DNA of 64,000 nt from assembly GCA_030654075.1 (NCBI GenBank), contig JAURYB010000122.1:1-64000 (forward strand), read 5' to 3'. The position numbers were made by a program, and so were the translations under genes. The notes under the pieces were generated by a model. The model was not told the origin of the DNA. It was given only the letters and a program-made list of their open reading frames with translations, and did no database searches. Positions 24,899 to 36,100 of the stretch are shown piece after piece. Source of the stretch: Bacteroidales bacterium (lineage in GTDB: Bacteria > Bacteroidota > Bacteroidia > Bacteroidales > UBA4417). The first letter of the stretch is position 1; each line of letters starts with the position of its first letter.

Positions 24899-25786
24899 TT
24901 ATTGGTTCTTCAATGCTTCGGCACCGCTTACAATTTCCAGGATTTCCTTGGTAATTGAGGCCTGTCGCGCTTTATTATAGGCAAGGTTAAGTTCCTTGAT
25001 AAGATCGCCTGCATTGTCAGTTGCCTGGTGCATGGCTGTCATACGCGCGCCGTGTTCGGAAGCGTATGAATCGAGAACTGATTTGTAAAATTGTATTTTC
25101 AGTGACTTCGGAATTAATTCCACTACAATTTCTTCTTTTGATGGCAAGAAGATATAATCGGTATTAGTTTTTGAAACAACAGCGCTCTTGGCGGGAGCTT
25201 CGACCGGAAGAAACTGTTCAACTGCCACCCGCTGAACAACCGCATTTTTAAATTGATTGTAAACTATGTCCACCCGGTCGAATTCTTTACCGGCAAACGC
25301 ATTCATAACTGAGGAAGCTATTGCCGAAACGTTTTCGTAAGTAAGACTATCGAATACCGAATCATGCGAAGAGATTACATTATACCCGCGTTTGGTAAAA
25401 AACTCGGTTCCCTTGCGACCAATTGTGAGCACACTTACATTTGCTGCTTTTAGCTGAGACGCATAATCAATTTGGATCCGCTGAGCTGCAGTGCGTAAAA
25501 TGTTTGTATTAAAAGCGCCACAAAGCCCACGGTTTGAAGTAAGAACAACAATCAGTACTTTGTTAGGTGTGCGTTGCTGGGTATACAAATTACCATCGCC
25601 TGAATCGAGGCTGGCGCTCAGGTTTTGCAGAATATCCTTCAGTTTTGCTGCGTAAGGGCGCATTTTCAGAATGGCATTCTGAGCCTTTCGTAACTTCGAA
25701 GCTGCCACCATTTTCATGGCGCTAGTGATCTGCTGTGTCGATTTTACCGAAGCAATCCTGATTCTGACTTCCTTTAAATTCGGCAT
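24899..25786 (-). CDS. atpG: ATP synthase F1 gamma subunit
   Basis: A 295-residue central-stalk subunit starting MPNLKEVRIRIASVKSTQQI (signature ITSAMKMVAASKLRKAQ) and ending with the matching helix SARMTAMHQATDNAGDLI-type segment that pairs with the N-terminal coil. TSNRGLCGAFNTNI is the conserved domain core. It rotates inside alpha3beta3. It is the last gene of the minus-strand atp cluster, 64 bp after atpA. Confidence 0.97.
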   Translation of the reverse strand: MPNLKEVRIRIASVKSTQQITSAMKMVAASKLRKAQNAILKMRPYAAKLKDILQNLSASLDSGDGNLYTQQRTPNKVLIVVLTSNRGLCGAFNTNILRTAAQRIQIDYASQLKAANVSVLTIGRKGTEFFTKRGYNVISSHDSVFDSLTYENVSAIASSVMNAFAGKEFDRVDIVYNQFKNAVVQRVAVEQFLPVEAPAKSAVVSKTNTDYIFLPSKEEIVVELIPKSLKIQFYKSVLDSYASEHGARMTAMHQATDNAGDLIKELNLAYNKARQASITKEILEIVSGAEALKNQ

Positions 25787-25850
25787 AGAATTGATTTAAA
25801 CACTTTCGAAATAAACATTCTTTCAAATACCTGAATGAACAGGAGCTTTA

Positions 25851-27431
25851 TTATATATACTTTGCGGATACTTCTTTTGCCAGATTGTCGATCGTGCTAA
25901 GAATCTGATCATCAAGTTTACCTTGTTTCAGGTCAGCCAGAAGTTCTTTATGGCTGGTTTCGAGATGATGGAGAAACTCAGTTTCAAAATCACGTATCGA
26001 TTTAACAGGCACTTTCTGGAGCAGGCCCCGGGTTCCACAGGCAATAATGGCAATTTGCTTTTCAACCGGTACTGGTGAATACTGGGGTTGTTTCAGAATT
26101 TCAACATTGCGGGCACCCCTGTCGAGGATATTTTTGGTGGCAGTATCAAGGTCGGAACCGAATTTTGAGAATGCTTCGAGTTCACGGTATTCAGCCTGGG
26201 CCAGCTTAAGTGTTCCGGCAACTTTTTTCATCGCTTTGATCTGGGCATTTCCTCCTACACGTGATACCGAAATACCTACGTTAATAGCCGGACGAATACC
26301 TGAATTGAAAAGCGTTGTTTCGAGGAATATCTGTCCGTCGGTAATCGAAATTACATTGGTTGGAATATATGCTGAAACGTCGCCTGCCTGAGTTTCGATG
26401 ATAGGAAGCGCTGTTAACGAACCTCCACCTTTTACAAGTGGCCTGATCGATTCCGGCAAGTCGTTCATCTGTTTCGCAATTTCATCACTCTTGATGATTT
26501 TCGCAGCACGTTCAAGCAAGCGTGAATGCAGGTAGAATACGTCACCTGGATACGCTTCGCGTCCCGGTGGGCGGCGGAGCAATAATGAAACTTCGCGGTA
26601 GGCAACTGCCTGTTTCGAAAGATCATCATAAATAACCAAAGCCGAACGGCCGGTATCACGGAAAAATTCACCGATTGCAGCACCGGTAAACGGAGCGTAA
26701 AATTGCATGGCAGCCGGGTCGCTGGCGGTAGCCATAACGATAACCGTATAAGCCATGGCACCGTGATCTTCCAGTGTCTTTACAATATTGGCAACGGTAG
26801 AGCCTTTTTGGCCAATAGCCACATAAATACAGAAAACAGGTTCGCCTTTTTCGTAAAATTCTTTCTGATTGATAATAGTATCAATAGCGATAGCAGATTT
26901 ACCGGTTTGGCGGTCGCCGATGATAAGCTCGCGCTGTCCACGACCGATGGGGATCATAGCATCGATAGCTTTGATACCGGTTTGTAACGGCTCGGTAACA
27001 GGCTGGCGGAAAATAACACCCGGAGCTTTGCGCTCAATCGGCATTTCGTAAAGCTTGCCTTTAATTTCGCCTTTGCCGTCGATGGGTTCGCCCAGTGTAT
27101 TAATTACGCGGCCAAGCATTCCTTCGCCTACCCGTAAGCTTGCAATTCGTTTGGTGCGCTGAACCTTGTCGCCTTCTTTAATATTTTTTGATTCACCCAG
27201 CAGTACAACGCCCACGTTATCCTCTTCGAGGTTGAGCACTATACCTTTGGTATCGGTTTTTGTAAATTCAACAAGTTCGCCGGATTGTGCATTGCTGAGG
27301 CCATAAACACGGGCAATGCCGTCGCCTACCTGCAACACAGATCCAATTTCCTTGATTTCGGCTTCAGTTGAAAAACCGGCCAATTCCTGCCGCAGTATTG
27401 CAGTTACTTCTGCGGGTTTTATTTGTGCCAT
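25851..27431 (-). CDS. atpA: ATP synthase F1 alpha subunit
   Basis: 526 residues with Walker [14 protein letters not shown] (~172), Walker B-like [20 protein letters not shown], and the alpha/beta signature [14 protein letters not shown]. The N-terminal part ([17 protein letters not shown]) binds the delta subunit. It is the non-catalytic nucleotide-binding subunit. The catalytic beta subunit is not encoded next to it. The 97-bp gap to atpH carries degenerate word repeats. Confidence 0.98.
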   Translation of the reverse strand: MAQIKPAEVTAILRQELAGFSTEAEIKEIGSVLQVGDGIARVYGLSNAQSGELVEFTKTDTKGIVLNLEEDNVGVVLLGESKNIKEGDKVQRTKRIASLRVGEGMLGRVINTLGEPIDGKGEIKGKLYEMPIERKAPGVIFRQPVTEPLQTGIKAIDAMIPIGRGQRELIIGDRQTGKSAIAIDTIINQKEFYEKGEPVFCIYVAIGQKGSTVANIVKTLEDHGAMAYTVIVMATASDPAAMQFYAPFTGAAIGEFFRDTGRSALVIYDDLSKQAVAYREVSLLLRRPPGREAYPGDVFYLHSRLLERAAKIIKSDEIAKQMNDLPESIRPLVKGGGSLTALPIIETQAGDVSAYIPTNVISITDGQIFLETTLFNSGIRPAINVGISVSRVGGNAQIKAMKKVAGTLKLAQAEYRELEAFSKFGSDLDTATKNILDRGARNVEILKQPQYSPVPVEKQIAIIACGTRGLLQKVPVKSIRDFETEFLHHLETSHKELLADLKQGKLDDQILSTIDNLAKEVSAKYI

Positions 27432-27528
27432 AATGGTAATATGAGTTAATGGTGAATGGTGATTGGAAAATAGTTTAAACTGAAATGGTCTTTAACCCCT
27501 AAATCCTAACACCTAAAACCTCTTTATT

Positions 27529-28086
27529 TTAAAATCCTCGTACAAACAGATTCTTCTCAAAATCCTTTTTAAGTTCTTTTATTTTTGTTGAAAGACTCTG
27601 ATCAATTTGAAAATTATCCAGATTAATTACAAAACCACCTAATAGAGTTTCATTGGTTTTTTCGACCAGGTCAATTTTTTTATCTGTCAGCTTACTCAAA
27701 ATATCAAGCACACTGGCTTTGTCCTGAGTGGCAAGTTCCACTGCAGATGTAACATACGCTGTTTTAATCCCTTTCGACGCTTTATATAGGTCTGCAAAAG
27801 CTTCGGCTATAGAAGGAAGATACCGTTCGCGACGCTTACGTATCATAAGGCTGATAAAACTGAGTGACATCCTGTTCATGGATGCCCCGAAAATCTTTGC
27901 AATAACCTTATTTTTTTTATCCGCATTTACCACAGGATTTTGAAGCATAAGTACAAAATCATGGTTCGAAGAGCAAACGTCTCCAAGCATTGTCATATCC
28001 TCATACGCATTATCAATAATGCCTTTTTCCTCAGCAAGATCGAAAAATGCAGCAGCATAACGTATGGTTATTTTGGTATAACTCAT
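27529..28086 (-). CDS. atpH: ATP synthase F1 delta subunit
   Basis: 185 residues starting MSYTKITIRYAAAFFDLAEE, an OSCP-type helical N-terminal domain, with the C-terminal signature TNETLLGGFVINLDNFQIDQS. It links F1 to the b-subunit stator. The gene sits 22 bp after atpF, as expected in the cluster. Confidence 0.96.
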   Translation of the reverse strand: MSYTKITIRYAAAFFDLAEEKGIIDNAYEDMTMLGDVCSSNHDFVLMLQNPVVNADKKNKVIAKIFGASMNRMSLSFISLMIRKRRERYLPSIAEAFADLYKASKGIKTAYVTSAVELATQDKASVLDILSKLTDKKIDLVEKTNETLLGGFVINLDNFQIDQSLSTKIKELKKDFEKNLFVRGF

Positions 28087-28108
28087 TTGAGGTTTTTATA
28101 GATTCTGC

Positions 28109-28603
28109 CTAATTAATTTTAACGTCTTTCAGGAGCTTTTCTGTAAGCTCATGCTGTTGTTTCTTGTTTTCAAGTTCTTTCCCGATCAGCTTTTCAGCTA
28201 TTTCGATTGAAATTGAGGCTATCTGATTTTTCAGATCGTTGATGGCAGCCATTTTTTCGAACTCGATGTTTTCGCGCGCATTTTCCATTATCCGGGCTGC
28301 TGCTTCATTTGCTTTGTCGCGGGCTTCATCCAGGATTGCTTCCTTTACTTTGCGGGCATCGCGCATTAAAGCATCGCGCTCGTCCTTGGCATCACGAAGC
28401 AGCTGCTCGTTGCCTGCTTTTAACTGTAGCATTTCTTTTTTTGCTTCGTTAGCCGCTTCCAACGCTTTTTCGATAGTGTCTTCCCGTTGATGTATGCCTT
28501 TCATAATCGGCCCCCAGGCATATTTGCCAAGGACATACAATACCAGGCTGAATGAAATCAACATCCAGAATATCAAGCCTATACCAGGAGTTACTAATTG
28601 CAT
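28109..28603 (-). CDS. atpF: ATP synthase F0 b subunit
   Basis: 164 residues: an N-terminal membrane helix (GLIFWMLISFSLVLYVLGKY), then a long Glu/Lys/Ala-rich coiled coil (residues ~35-150) forming the peripheral stalk. The proposed start gives MQLVTPGIG. Separated from atpE by 107 bp containing a hairpin. Confidence 0.95.
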   Translation of the reverse strand: MQLVTPGIGLIFWMLISFSLVLYVLGKYAWGPIMKGIHQREDTIEKALEAANEAKKEMLQLKAGNEQLLRDAKDERDALMRDARKVKEAILDEARDKANEAAARIMENARENIEFEKMAAINDLKNQIASISIEIAEKLIGKELENKKQQHELTEKLLKDVKIN

Positions 28604-28670
28604 AGTTCTGGGTATGAATAATTTATATTTTGTTTACTTTGTTTTCAATCAATTTAATTCAACTACTGCA

Positions 28671-28689
28671 TCCCTGCCAGTCGCAGGGA
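28671..28689. other. Intercistronic hairpin between atpE and atpF
   Basis: Perfect 7-bp stem TCCCTGC/GCAGGGA with a 5-base loop in the 107-bp gap. It lacks a T-tract, so it is not an ordinary terminator. It may stabilise the atpE end of the message or reduce read-through. Confidence 0.6.
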
Positions 28690-28710
28690 TACAGCAGCCG
28701 AAATTTTGTT

Positions 28711-28989
<279 letters not shown>

Positions 28990-29001
28990 TTAATAAAAGA
29001 T

Positions 29002-30156
29002 TTAGTGTTCAGTTGTATGTTCTTCGGTATGTTCGTGTTCTTCCATAGCCATCCCGAAGTAAATGGATGAAAGTAATGCAAATACATAAGCCTGGATAAA
29101 TGCTACCAGCAATTCCAAAAGGCTCATGAAAACGCCAAAGGCAATCGAGAATATGGAAACTCCGTAACCAGCCACGATATTCATATTACCGAAAATAAAG
29201 ATCAGGCTCATAAATCCAAGCAGGATAATATGACCGGCGGTCATGTTGGCAAACAAACGGACCATCAATACAAAAGGCTTGGTAATTAAACCTACTATCT
29301 CAACGATAGGCATGAGTGGAATAGGTATTTTAAGCCACCAGGGTACGCCCGGAGCGTTAACGATATGTTTCCAATACCCTTTATTGCCGTTATATGTGGT
29401 TATTGCAAATGTGAAAAGTGCCAGCACCATGGTAACTGCAATGTTACCGGTAAGGTTAGCTCCTCCCGGGAAAACAGGGATCAGCCCCAAAAGGTTATTC
29501 AGAAAAATAAACCAAAACACCGTAAGGAGGAAAGGCATAAAACGAGCATAATTCTTTTTACCCAAACCAGGAATAGCAATATCATCACGAACAAAAAGAA
29601 TCAATGGCTCGAGTACAGACTGAAGACCTTTGGGTGCAGTATTTGGATTTTTCTTGTATTTATTTCCTATTGAAATAAAGATAAGACATAACAATAAAAC
29701 ACTGATAAACAAGGACAAAACATTTTTGGTAATCGAAAAGTCCAGCGGCAATTTTGCTGATTCATCAGCGGTTTCACCATCTTCCAGTGTTTTTACAATC
29801 TTGCCTTCGTTAACGCCTTCAGTCATTAAACGGTATCCGCGATAGGCTTCGTGACCATGATGAAAATGACCCGAGCTGAAAGAAACAAGTTTGCCTTTAT
29901 CCAGTATTATTACAGGTAAAGGGATCGAAAGATGAAAATCGTTGTAGGTTAAAATGTGCCATTCGTGCGCATCAACAATATGATCAATGATCATTTTACC
30001 GGCATCAAAAGCTTTTTTCTCAGTTTGTTCGTGTGCCGGAACCGAAGGACTCGTGACCATGTCGTGAGTGGCTGTATTTCCATAAGTAAACCCTGATAAT
30101 AACAAGGCAATTAAAACGACCTGCAACCTGGCTGTATGTAATAACTTTCTGATCAT
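29002..30156 (-). CDS. atpB: ATP synthase F0 a subunit, long periplasmic N-terminus
   Basis: 384 residues from the ATG at 30156, which gives a signal-type helix (MIRKLLHTARLQVVLIALLL). The upstream Met at 30219 would lie at the predicted transcription start and is rejected. About 120 residues of periplasmic, His-rich sequence follow, then the membrane part. The essential Arg is in LMVRLFANMTAGHII. The C-terminus ends in a His/Glu-rich EEHEHTEEHTTEH tail. Such N-terminal extensions are typical of Bacteroidota a-subunits. First gene of the cluster, 30 bp before atpE. Confidence 0.95.
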   Translation of the reverse strand: MIRKLLHTARLQVVLIALLLSGFTYGNTATHDMVTSPSVPAHEQTEKKAFDAGKMIIDHIVDAHEWHILTYNDFHLSIPLPVIILDKGKLVSFSSGHFHHGHEAYRGYRLMTEGVNEGKIVKTLEDGETADESAKLPLDFSITKNVLSLFISVLLLCLIFISIGNKYKKNPNTAPKGLQSVLEPLILFVRDDIAIPGLGKKNYARFMPFLLTVFWFIFLNNLLGLIPVFPGGANLTGNIAVTMVLALFTFAITTYNGNKGYWKHIVNAPGVPWWLKIPIPLMPIVEIVGLITKPFVLMVRLFANMTAGHIILLGFMSLIFIFGNMNIVAGYGVSIFSIAFGVFMSLLELLVAFIQAYVFALLSSIYFGMAMEEHEHTEEHTTEH

Positions 30157-30221
30157 TAGCCTATTTTCGAATTTGAATGCAATATTACTAAGTTTTAATG
30201 AAATTATCCCTCTATTCATTT

Positions 30222-30229
30222 CAAAATTA
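30222..30229 (-). promoter_or_regulatory. -7 box TAATTTTG for the atp cluster
   Basis: Minus-strand match to TAnnTTTG, about 65 bases upstream of the chosen atpB start. A TTTG lies upstream, but at a spacing (24 bp) longer than usual. Confidence 0.45.
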
Positions 30230-30425
30230 CGAAATTCTTTCAGGATCTGCGTTCAAAGAGTAAAATAGTCAGATGCTTTTTGCTTAAATATGAATCTTTA
30301 TGCTGAACCAGCGAGAATTAAACTTTTCTTTTTGTTAAAAGAATGTAGAATTACCATTAAACATAGTTTGATTTTCAGAGTTGTTCAAATCTAAATGTAA
30401 ATGTAAATAATGATCCGAAAAAAGA

Positions 30426-30433
30426 TACTTTTG
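30426..30433 (+). promoter_or_regulatory. -7 box TACTTTTG for tadA
   Basis: Consensus TAnnTTTG match 19 bp before the tadA ATG; the -33 box is not evident. Confidence 0.5.
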
Positions 30434-30452
30434 TTTTGCCGAAAGACTACTT

Positions 30453-30899
30453 ATGGAATTTACCGTTTTCTCTGATGAATCCTTTATGCGTGAGGCGCTT
30501 AAGGAAGCCCGAAAAGCGCTTGGCAAGGATGAAGTACCAATAGGCGCAGTTATCGTTTGTGAAAACCGTATTATTGCCCGTGCTCATAATCTTACCGAAC
30601 AACTGAACGATGTTACAGCGCATGCCGAAATGCAGGCGTTTACTGCCGCATCAGGGTTTATGGGCGGCAAATACCTCGAAGGATGCACATTATACGTAAC
30701 CGTTGAGCCATGTGTAATGTGTGCCGGGGCTTCGTTCTGGAGCCAGATCAGCCGGATTGTTTATGGCGCCAGCGATATTAAACGAGGTTATTCTTTACTG
30801 AGTTCCTCTGTTCTGCATCCGCGTACAAAGGTTACAAGTGGAGTACTTGCCGAAGAATGCGGTGAATTGATGAAAGATTTTTTCAGAAAAAAACGATAA
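30453..30899 (+). CDS. tadA: tRNA(adenine34) deaminase
   Basis: A 148-residue cytidine-deaminase-fold enzyme with zinc motifs HAEMQAF (His and catalytic Glu) and PCVMCAGA. The remaining signature PIGAVIVCENRIIARAHN is conserved. It deaminates A34 of tRNA-Arg to inosine. It starts MEFTVFSDESFMREALKEAR. Divergent from the atp cluster, single gene. Confidence 0.93.
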   Translation: MEFTVFSDESFMREALKEARKALGKDEVPIGAVIVCENRIIARAHNLTEQLNDVTAHAEMQAFTAASGFMGGKYLEGCTLYVTVEPCVMCAGASFWSQISRIVYGASDIKRGYSLLSSSVLHPRTKVTSGVLAEECGELMKDFFRKKR

Positions 30900-30969
30900 A
30901 AATGAATTCGGGAATGGGGGTAAACATTAAAATATAAGTAACTAATCAGCTTACTCAAAAAGTATTTTA

Positions 30970-31078
30970 GCCACAGATTACGCCGATTACACAGATTAAA
31001 ACAGTTTTTTCAGTTTTTTAGATGAAATTTGAGCATAAGTTATCTAAATTTATCTGTGTAATCTGTTTAATCTGCGGC
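30970..31078. repeat. Inverted CACAGATTA word repeat
   Basis: Left arm GCCACAGATTACGCCGATTA with more copies (30970-31005) and right arm ending TCTGCGGC (31043-31078). The arms are imperfect reverse complements able to form a long hairpin. The word is common between genes in many bacteria. It accounts for much of the 300-bp gap; nothing else was recognised there. Confidence 0.8.
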
Positions 31079-31199
31079 AAATATTTGTTTGCCAATGTTT
31101 TAAATTAAATAATTAGTTCTAAATATAAATGTTTTCGGTTTTTATACCTCACCTTGTGGGAAATCGTAATTTTGACACAATTATTTAATTGGAATTACG

Positions 31200-31409
31200 G
31201 TGAAGAATATCAGATATTTTACCAATGGCAAAGATACTATTGAGTGGAATGTGGAAGAATGCGTGCATTCGGGAAAATGCCTTAAAAACATACCTTATAT
31301 TATTGACAGGCCCGGCATATATAGTATCGGCGTTTCTGAGCGCCAGTTCAACAGCATTCTTGATCAATCAGAAATGTGCCCCGCAAAAGCTTTGAAATTG
31401 TCAATATAA
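31200..31409 (+). CDS. Small divergent ferredoxin (Fer4_19/YjdI type)
   Basis: A 69-residue protein, GTG start. It shows the iron-sulfur pattern EECVHSGKCLKNIPYI followed by EMCPAKALKLSI, the layout of the Fer4_19 family (CxHSGxC ... CP.GAL). It is likely to bind a single iron-sulfur cluster as an electron carrier. It stands alone, so its partner is unknown. The short length equals the family domain. Confidence 0.75.
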   Translation: MKNIRYFTNGKDTIEWNVEECVHSGKCLKNIPYIIDRPGIYSIGVSERQFNSILDQSEMCPAKALKLSI

Positions 31410-31555
31410 TTTTCAAATTCCCCGAACTTTACTCAAAGATCCATTTAAATAAAGATCAAAACCATAATACATACTTCCCGAACCATCTGCTTGCCCAATG
31501 AAATAAAACATACTTTGGAACGTTTTTTGACCATTATTAAATTAAAAGATTTTCG

Positions 31556-32347
31556 ATGTCCCGGTTCCTAGTCATAATACTCGTTTTCTGCTGTCTGTCA
31601 GCATTTCCGCAATCGTACCGTAAAGTTCATAATACAGCTTTTGTACGCGGCGAGAAACTGACTTTCCGTGTTGCCTTTAATTCGGCCCTTACCGGAAGCA
31701 TTACCGGCGGAAAAGCTACGCTGGAGGTAAAAAATGATGATAAAATTCTAAACAACAGGAGCACCTACCATGTAATTGGTGAAGGCAAAACCACTGGGTT
31801 TATCGAAATATTTTATAAGGTTAACGATAGGTTTGAAAGCTATTTTGATCAGGACGCGATAGTTGGCAGGCAGTTTATACGTCGTACCCGTGAGAATAGT
31901 TATAAAAAAGATGACCTGGTTGTTTTTCGGCAGGAAGACCTTTTAGCTGTCAGCCTGACAAAAATCGTAAAAGTACCTGCCAATATGCAGGATGTTATTT
32001 CAGCCTTTTATTATGCGCGCACACTCGATATTTCAAATCTGGAACCTGGAGGAATCATACATGTACCCTTTTTCCTGGATGATTCGGTCTACAATTCAAG
32101 TGTCATTTTCAAAGGCCGGGAAACCGTGAAAACCAAAATTGGCAAGTTCAGGTGCATTGCTTTCCGCCCAATGGTCGCAACCGGGTATGCTTTCGATGAT
32201 CCTTACCCGATCACTATTTGGTTAACGGATGACGCTAACCGAATGCCGGTACTTATTGAATCAGAACAATCGGTTGGCCGTGCCAGGGTTGAACTGACAT
32301 CGTATTCAGGATTGGCTAACCCCGTTGCTGCGAAATTGGCGGATTAG
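31556..32347 (+). CDS. DUF3108 periplasmic protein
   Basis: A 263-residue exported protein: signal peptide MSRFLVIILVFCCLSAFPQS, then a beta-rich body opening with GEKLTFRVAFNSALTGSITGGKATLEV, the DUF3108 pattern of an envelope beta-barrel-like domain. No catalytic residues are recognised. Single gene, convergent with the glucosaminidase. A conserved Bacteroidota family with unknown role, possibly in cell-envelope assembly. Confidence 0.85.
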   Translation: MSRFLVIILVFCCLSAFPQSYRKVHNTAFVRGEKLTFRVAFNSALTGSITGGKATLEVKNDDKILNNRSTYHVIGEGKTTGFIEIFYKVNDRFESYFDQDAIVGRQFIRRTRENSYKKDDLVVFRQEDLLAVSLTKIVKVPANMQDVISAFYYARTLDISNLEPGGIIHVPFFLDDSVYNSSVIFKGRETVKTKIGKFRCIAFRPMVATGYAFDDPYPITIWLTDDANRMPVLIESEQSVGRARVELTSYSGLANPVAAKLAD

Positions 32348-32421
32348 TGTTTTACCTGACTCCTTCAATTAAAAGAAGGGCGATTGGGCGAGGGGTGACA
32401 AAGCGATCGGAAATGATTGTC

Positions 32422-32958
32422 TTACTCCTGAATCAGATTTATAATTGTATTTGCGGGATATGGTACCATCGGAGCTGGAAACGGCATATCAAAACGAGTT
32501 AATTTATAGCGTTTAATCATTTTATCCACATGACTTATCCAGTGTGGGGATGTGGCATATTTAGCCGCTTTCATTGCCTTCAGCCATTTCATATAATCCA
32601 TGTCGGCTTTTAAAGTTGCATAGTATTTTTTCTTTGAAACCATTTCGCCAAAATGAAGATAAGCGGCTTCATCGGACTCAAATTTACGGTATGAAGTTGT
32701 ATATCCTGATTTGGTTTTTGATGATTTAACACGTCCTTTAACTCCAAAATGGTTGTGATTCAAACGACAAAGCTTACTGGTTCCGGCACCGCTTTCCTGC
32801 AAAGCGATTCCAAGTACAAGACTGGCTGGAATCTGATAGTTATTCAATACCTCAATAGCCAGTGTGTCATATTTATTGATATAAACTTCGGCAGCACTTT
32901 GAGCCTCAATACTTAAAACAGCTGCAAAAAAGAGTAGGCTTATCAATAAAAACCGCAT
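32422..32958 (-). CDS. Glucosaminidase-domain peptidoglycan hydrolase (GH73-like)
   Basis: A 178-residue exported enzyme: signal peptide MRFLLISLLFFAAVLSIEAQ, then the mannosyl-glycoprotein/N-acetylglucosaminidase fold with the catalytic Glu in LGIALQESGAGTSKL and the following NHNHFGVKGR motif, plus TSYRKFESDEAAYLHFGEM and a closing YATSPHWISHV. It cleaves the glycan strand of peptidoglycan. No LysM or other wall-binding domain is present, so it is a minimal catalytic form. Confidence 0.9.
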   Translation of the reverse strand: MRFLLISLLFFAAVLSIEAQSAAEVYINKYDTLAIEVLNNYQIPASLVLGIALQESGAGTSKLCRLNHNHFGVKGRVKSSKTKSGYTTSYRKFESDEAAYLHFGEMVSKKKYYATLKADMDYMKWLKAMKAAKYATSPHWISHVDKMIKRYKLTRFDMPFPAPMVPYPANTIINLIQE

Positions 32959-33193
32959 ATGAATGAAATAAATTCCGACTAAAAGTAATGAAAAAACTCA
33001 AAGTTTAACTTTATATACCTGCATTTGTTCATTTCAGGCTTTGCCGGTTATTCCGCAGATTAAATAAATCAGGGGCACGCTTTTTGTTAAAAAAGAGTAA
33101 ATCCGGATTGTTCGTTATGGAAAAATGCTATCCGGCTCATTCTCATTTACATTAAATCTTCTACCTTTATATTTTCAGCAAATCCCGCTTTTT

Positions 33194-36100
33194 ATGAAAA
33201 CAACTTTCAGCATTCTTATCCTTTTATTCAGTCTGACCGCTATGTCGCAGAATCAATTTACAAAAAAATGGCAACAGGTCGACTCGCTTTCAGGGATTGG
33301 CCAATCGCAGTCGGCACTCGATATAGTTTTCGGCATTTACAACCAGGCGAAATCCGCCAACCAGACCGACCAGTTTGTAAAAGCTTCTCTGTACCGAATG
33401 AAACTGGAATCGGATTACGAAGAAGATTATTTCGAAAAAAGCATAGCCCGAACTGAGCTTGAAATTCAATCGGCACAAGCGCCGGTGAAACAAATCCTGC
33501 ATTCCATCCTTGCTGAATTATACTGGCGTTACTACCAAAATAATCGCTGGCAGATCCTAAGCCGAAGTGAAACCTCGGGTTTTACTGCGGATGACATCAA
33601 AACATGGGATTTAAAAAAGCTGGTGACAGCCTGTATGGAAAATTATACATTATCGCTCACGGATAAAGAATTACTGAAAAACACGCCTATCACATCCTAT
33701 TCCGAAATCCTTGAAAAACAAAAAGATTCCGAAAAATTCAGACCAACCTTATTTGATTTCCTGGCACATAGGGCTATTGATTTTTATTCTTCGTCCGAAG
33801 CAGGATTAACTAAACCTGCAAATACATTTTTGATGGATAAAGCGGAATATTTTACGCCGTCAGCTGAATTTACAGCTTTACGTATTACATCGCCTGACGC
33901 GTTTGCATTTGAATTCCAGGCATTATTGCTTTTACAGGAAGCTGTTAGATTCCATTCAATTGATAAAGATCCTACCGCTTTGATTGATGCTGATATGGAG
34001 CGGCTCTCGTTTGTACATAAAAAAAGTATTCTGCCTGAGAAAGATAGCCTTTACCTTTCCGCTTTGTACTTATTGGAAAAACGATTTAAAAATCATCCTT
34101 CATCAACAGAAATTGCGTTTGAAATTGCTTCCCGGTTAAATGGTGATGAAGATAAAGTCATTCCATTTAATGATGAAAATGAAAACAGGCAACCTGTTTC
34201 TGACGCAAAAAAATGGGACAAGAAAAAAGCTATCGAAGTATGTGAAGCAGCCATCGTTCGTTTCCCGGAAAGTTTCGGAGCTACGAATTGCCGGTCGTTA
34301 ATTGAAAGTATCAAACAACCTTTGTTATCGGTTACTACAAACTATGCTGTAATTCCAGGTAAACTTTCGCTGGGATTAGTGAACTATAAAAATGTTAAAA
34401 CAATATATTTCCGTCTTCTGAAAATAAATCCCGAAACCGATCGCGGCCTTCGCGAAAAGCAACAGGAAGTCCGCCTTGAAAAATACCTGGGTATGAAGGC
34501 TGAAAAATCCTGGGAACAGGCACTTCCTGATGATGACGATTACAGGAATCATTCCACTGAAATACGGATTCCAGCTTTAAAGGCAGGATATTATGTTTTG
34601 CTGTCAAGCAATGATCCCGATTTCCCGGATAAAGGAGCTATCATTGCTGCTGCCACTTTCTGGGCATCCAATATCAGCTACCTCAGCCGCAATGAAAATG
34701 GAAATAATGAAATAGTAGTTCTGAATCGTGAATCAGGGCAGCCTCTTGCAGGAATTAAAGTTCAGGTATTTTATCGTGAGTACAATTCCAACAGCCGCAA
34801 ATACGACAGCAAATCCGGAGGCGGTTTTGCCACCGATAAATCGGGAATGATGAATATTCCATCAAAAAAAGATAACAAAAGAAATAATCAATTCTACCTG
34901 GTTTTTTCGTCGAAAAAAGATCAGTTGATTACCGAAAGCTATTTTTCAAACTATTCTTATCCCGACAATGAACCGAAAACCATAGTTCAAACCCGTTTTT
35001 TTACGGATAGGGCAATTTACCGTCCGGGGCAGACTATTTATTTTAAAGGAATAGTACTTGAAAGAAAAGAAGAAGACGTTCAGCTAAAAATAAAGACCGA
35101 AACTGAAGTTGCATTTTATGATGCCAATGGACAGGTTATCTCGAAACAAACTCTTACTACTAATGATTTCGGATCATTCAGCGGCAATTTTATTGCTCCG
35201 CAGGGCGTGCTTACCGGACAAATGACTATCCGCTGCGAAACAGGATCGGTTTCGGTGCAGGTTGAAGAATACAAAAGGCCAAAGTTTGAAGTAACATTTG
35301 AACCGGTGAAAGGATCGTATAAACTGGGTGAAACCATTGTTTCCAGAGGGAAAGCGTTGGCTTATGCAGGAAGTTCCGTTTCAGATGCAAAAGTAAGTTA
35401 CAGGGTGGTTCGCAACGCCAGTTTCCCTTACTGGTGGGGATGGCGCGGAATGCCAACATCAGCCGAAATGGAAATCACAAATGGTGAAACAACAACAGAA
35501 AGTGATGGCACATTTACAGTAACTTTTAAAGCAATTCCTGATCTTTCAGTTGACAGGAAAACCGATCCGGTCTTTAATTACACCGTTTATGCAGATGTTG
35601 CCGATATAAATGGCGAAAGCCATAGCAGCGAAACTGGTATTTCGGTTGGATATAAAGCATTACTTATAAAAACTGATCTGGCGGATGACATCAATCTTGA
35701 AAAAAATCTTCAGTTTTCACTCACAACCACCAACCTGAATGGCGAAAAAGAAGCAGCTTCAGGAGCCATCACCATTTCAAAACTCCGTAAACCCAGCCAG
35801 GTTTTGTATTCCAGAAAATGGGCAAAACCAGATATGTTTACGATGACAAAATCCGAATTCGAAAAAGATTTTCCCGGTGAAGTTTATAAGGATGAAGACG
35901 ATGTAACAACCTGGCCGATTGAATCAACCGTTTTTTCTGCAAATTTCAGCACTCCGGCAGATTCTGTTTTTAAAGTTGGAAATCAAATTCAGGCAGGCGT
36001 GTATGTGGTTGAAATCAGAACCAAAGATGCATTTGGCGAAGTGGTTTTATACAAGAAATATTTCAACACATTTCAGCCTGAGTCTGCCGGTTCCGATGCA

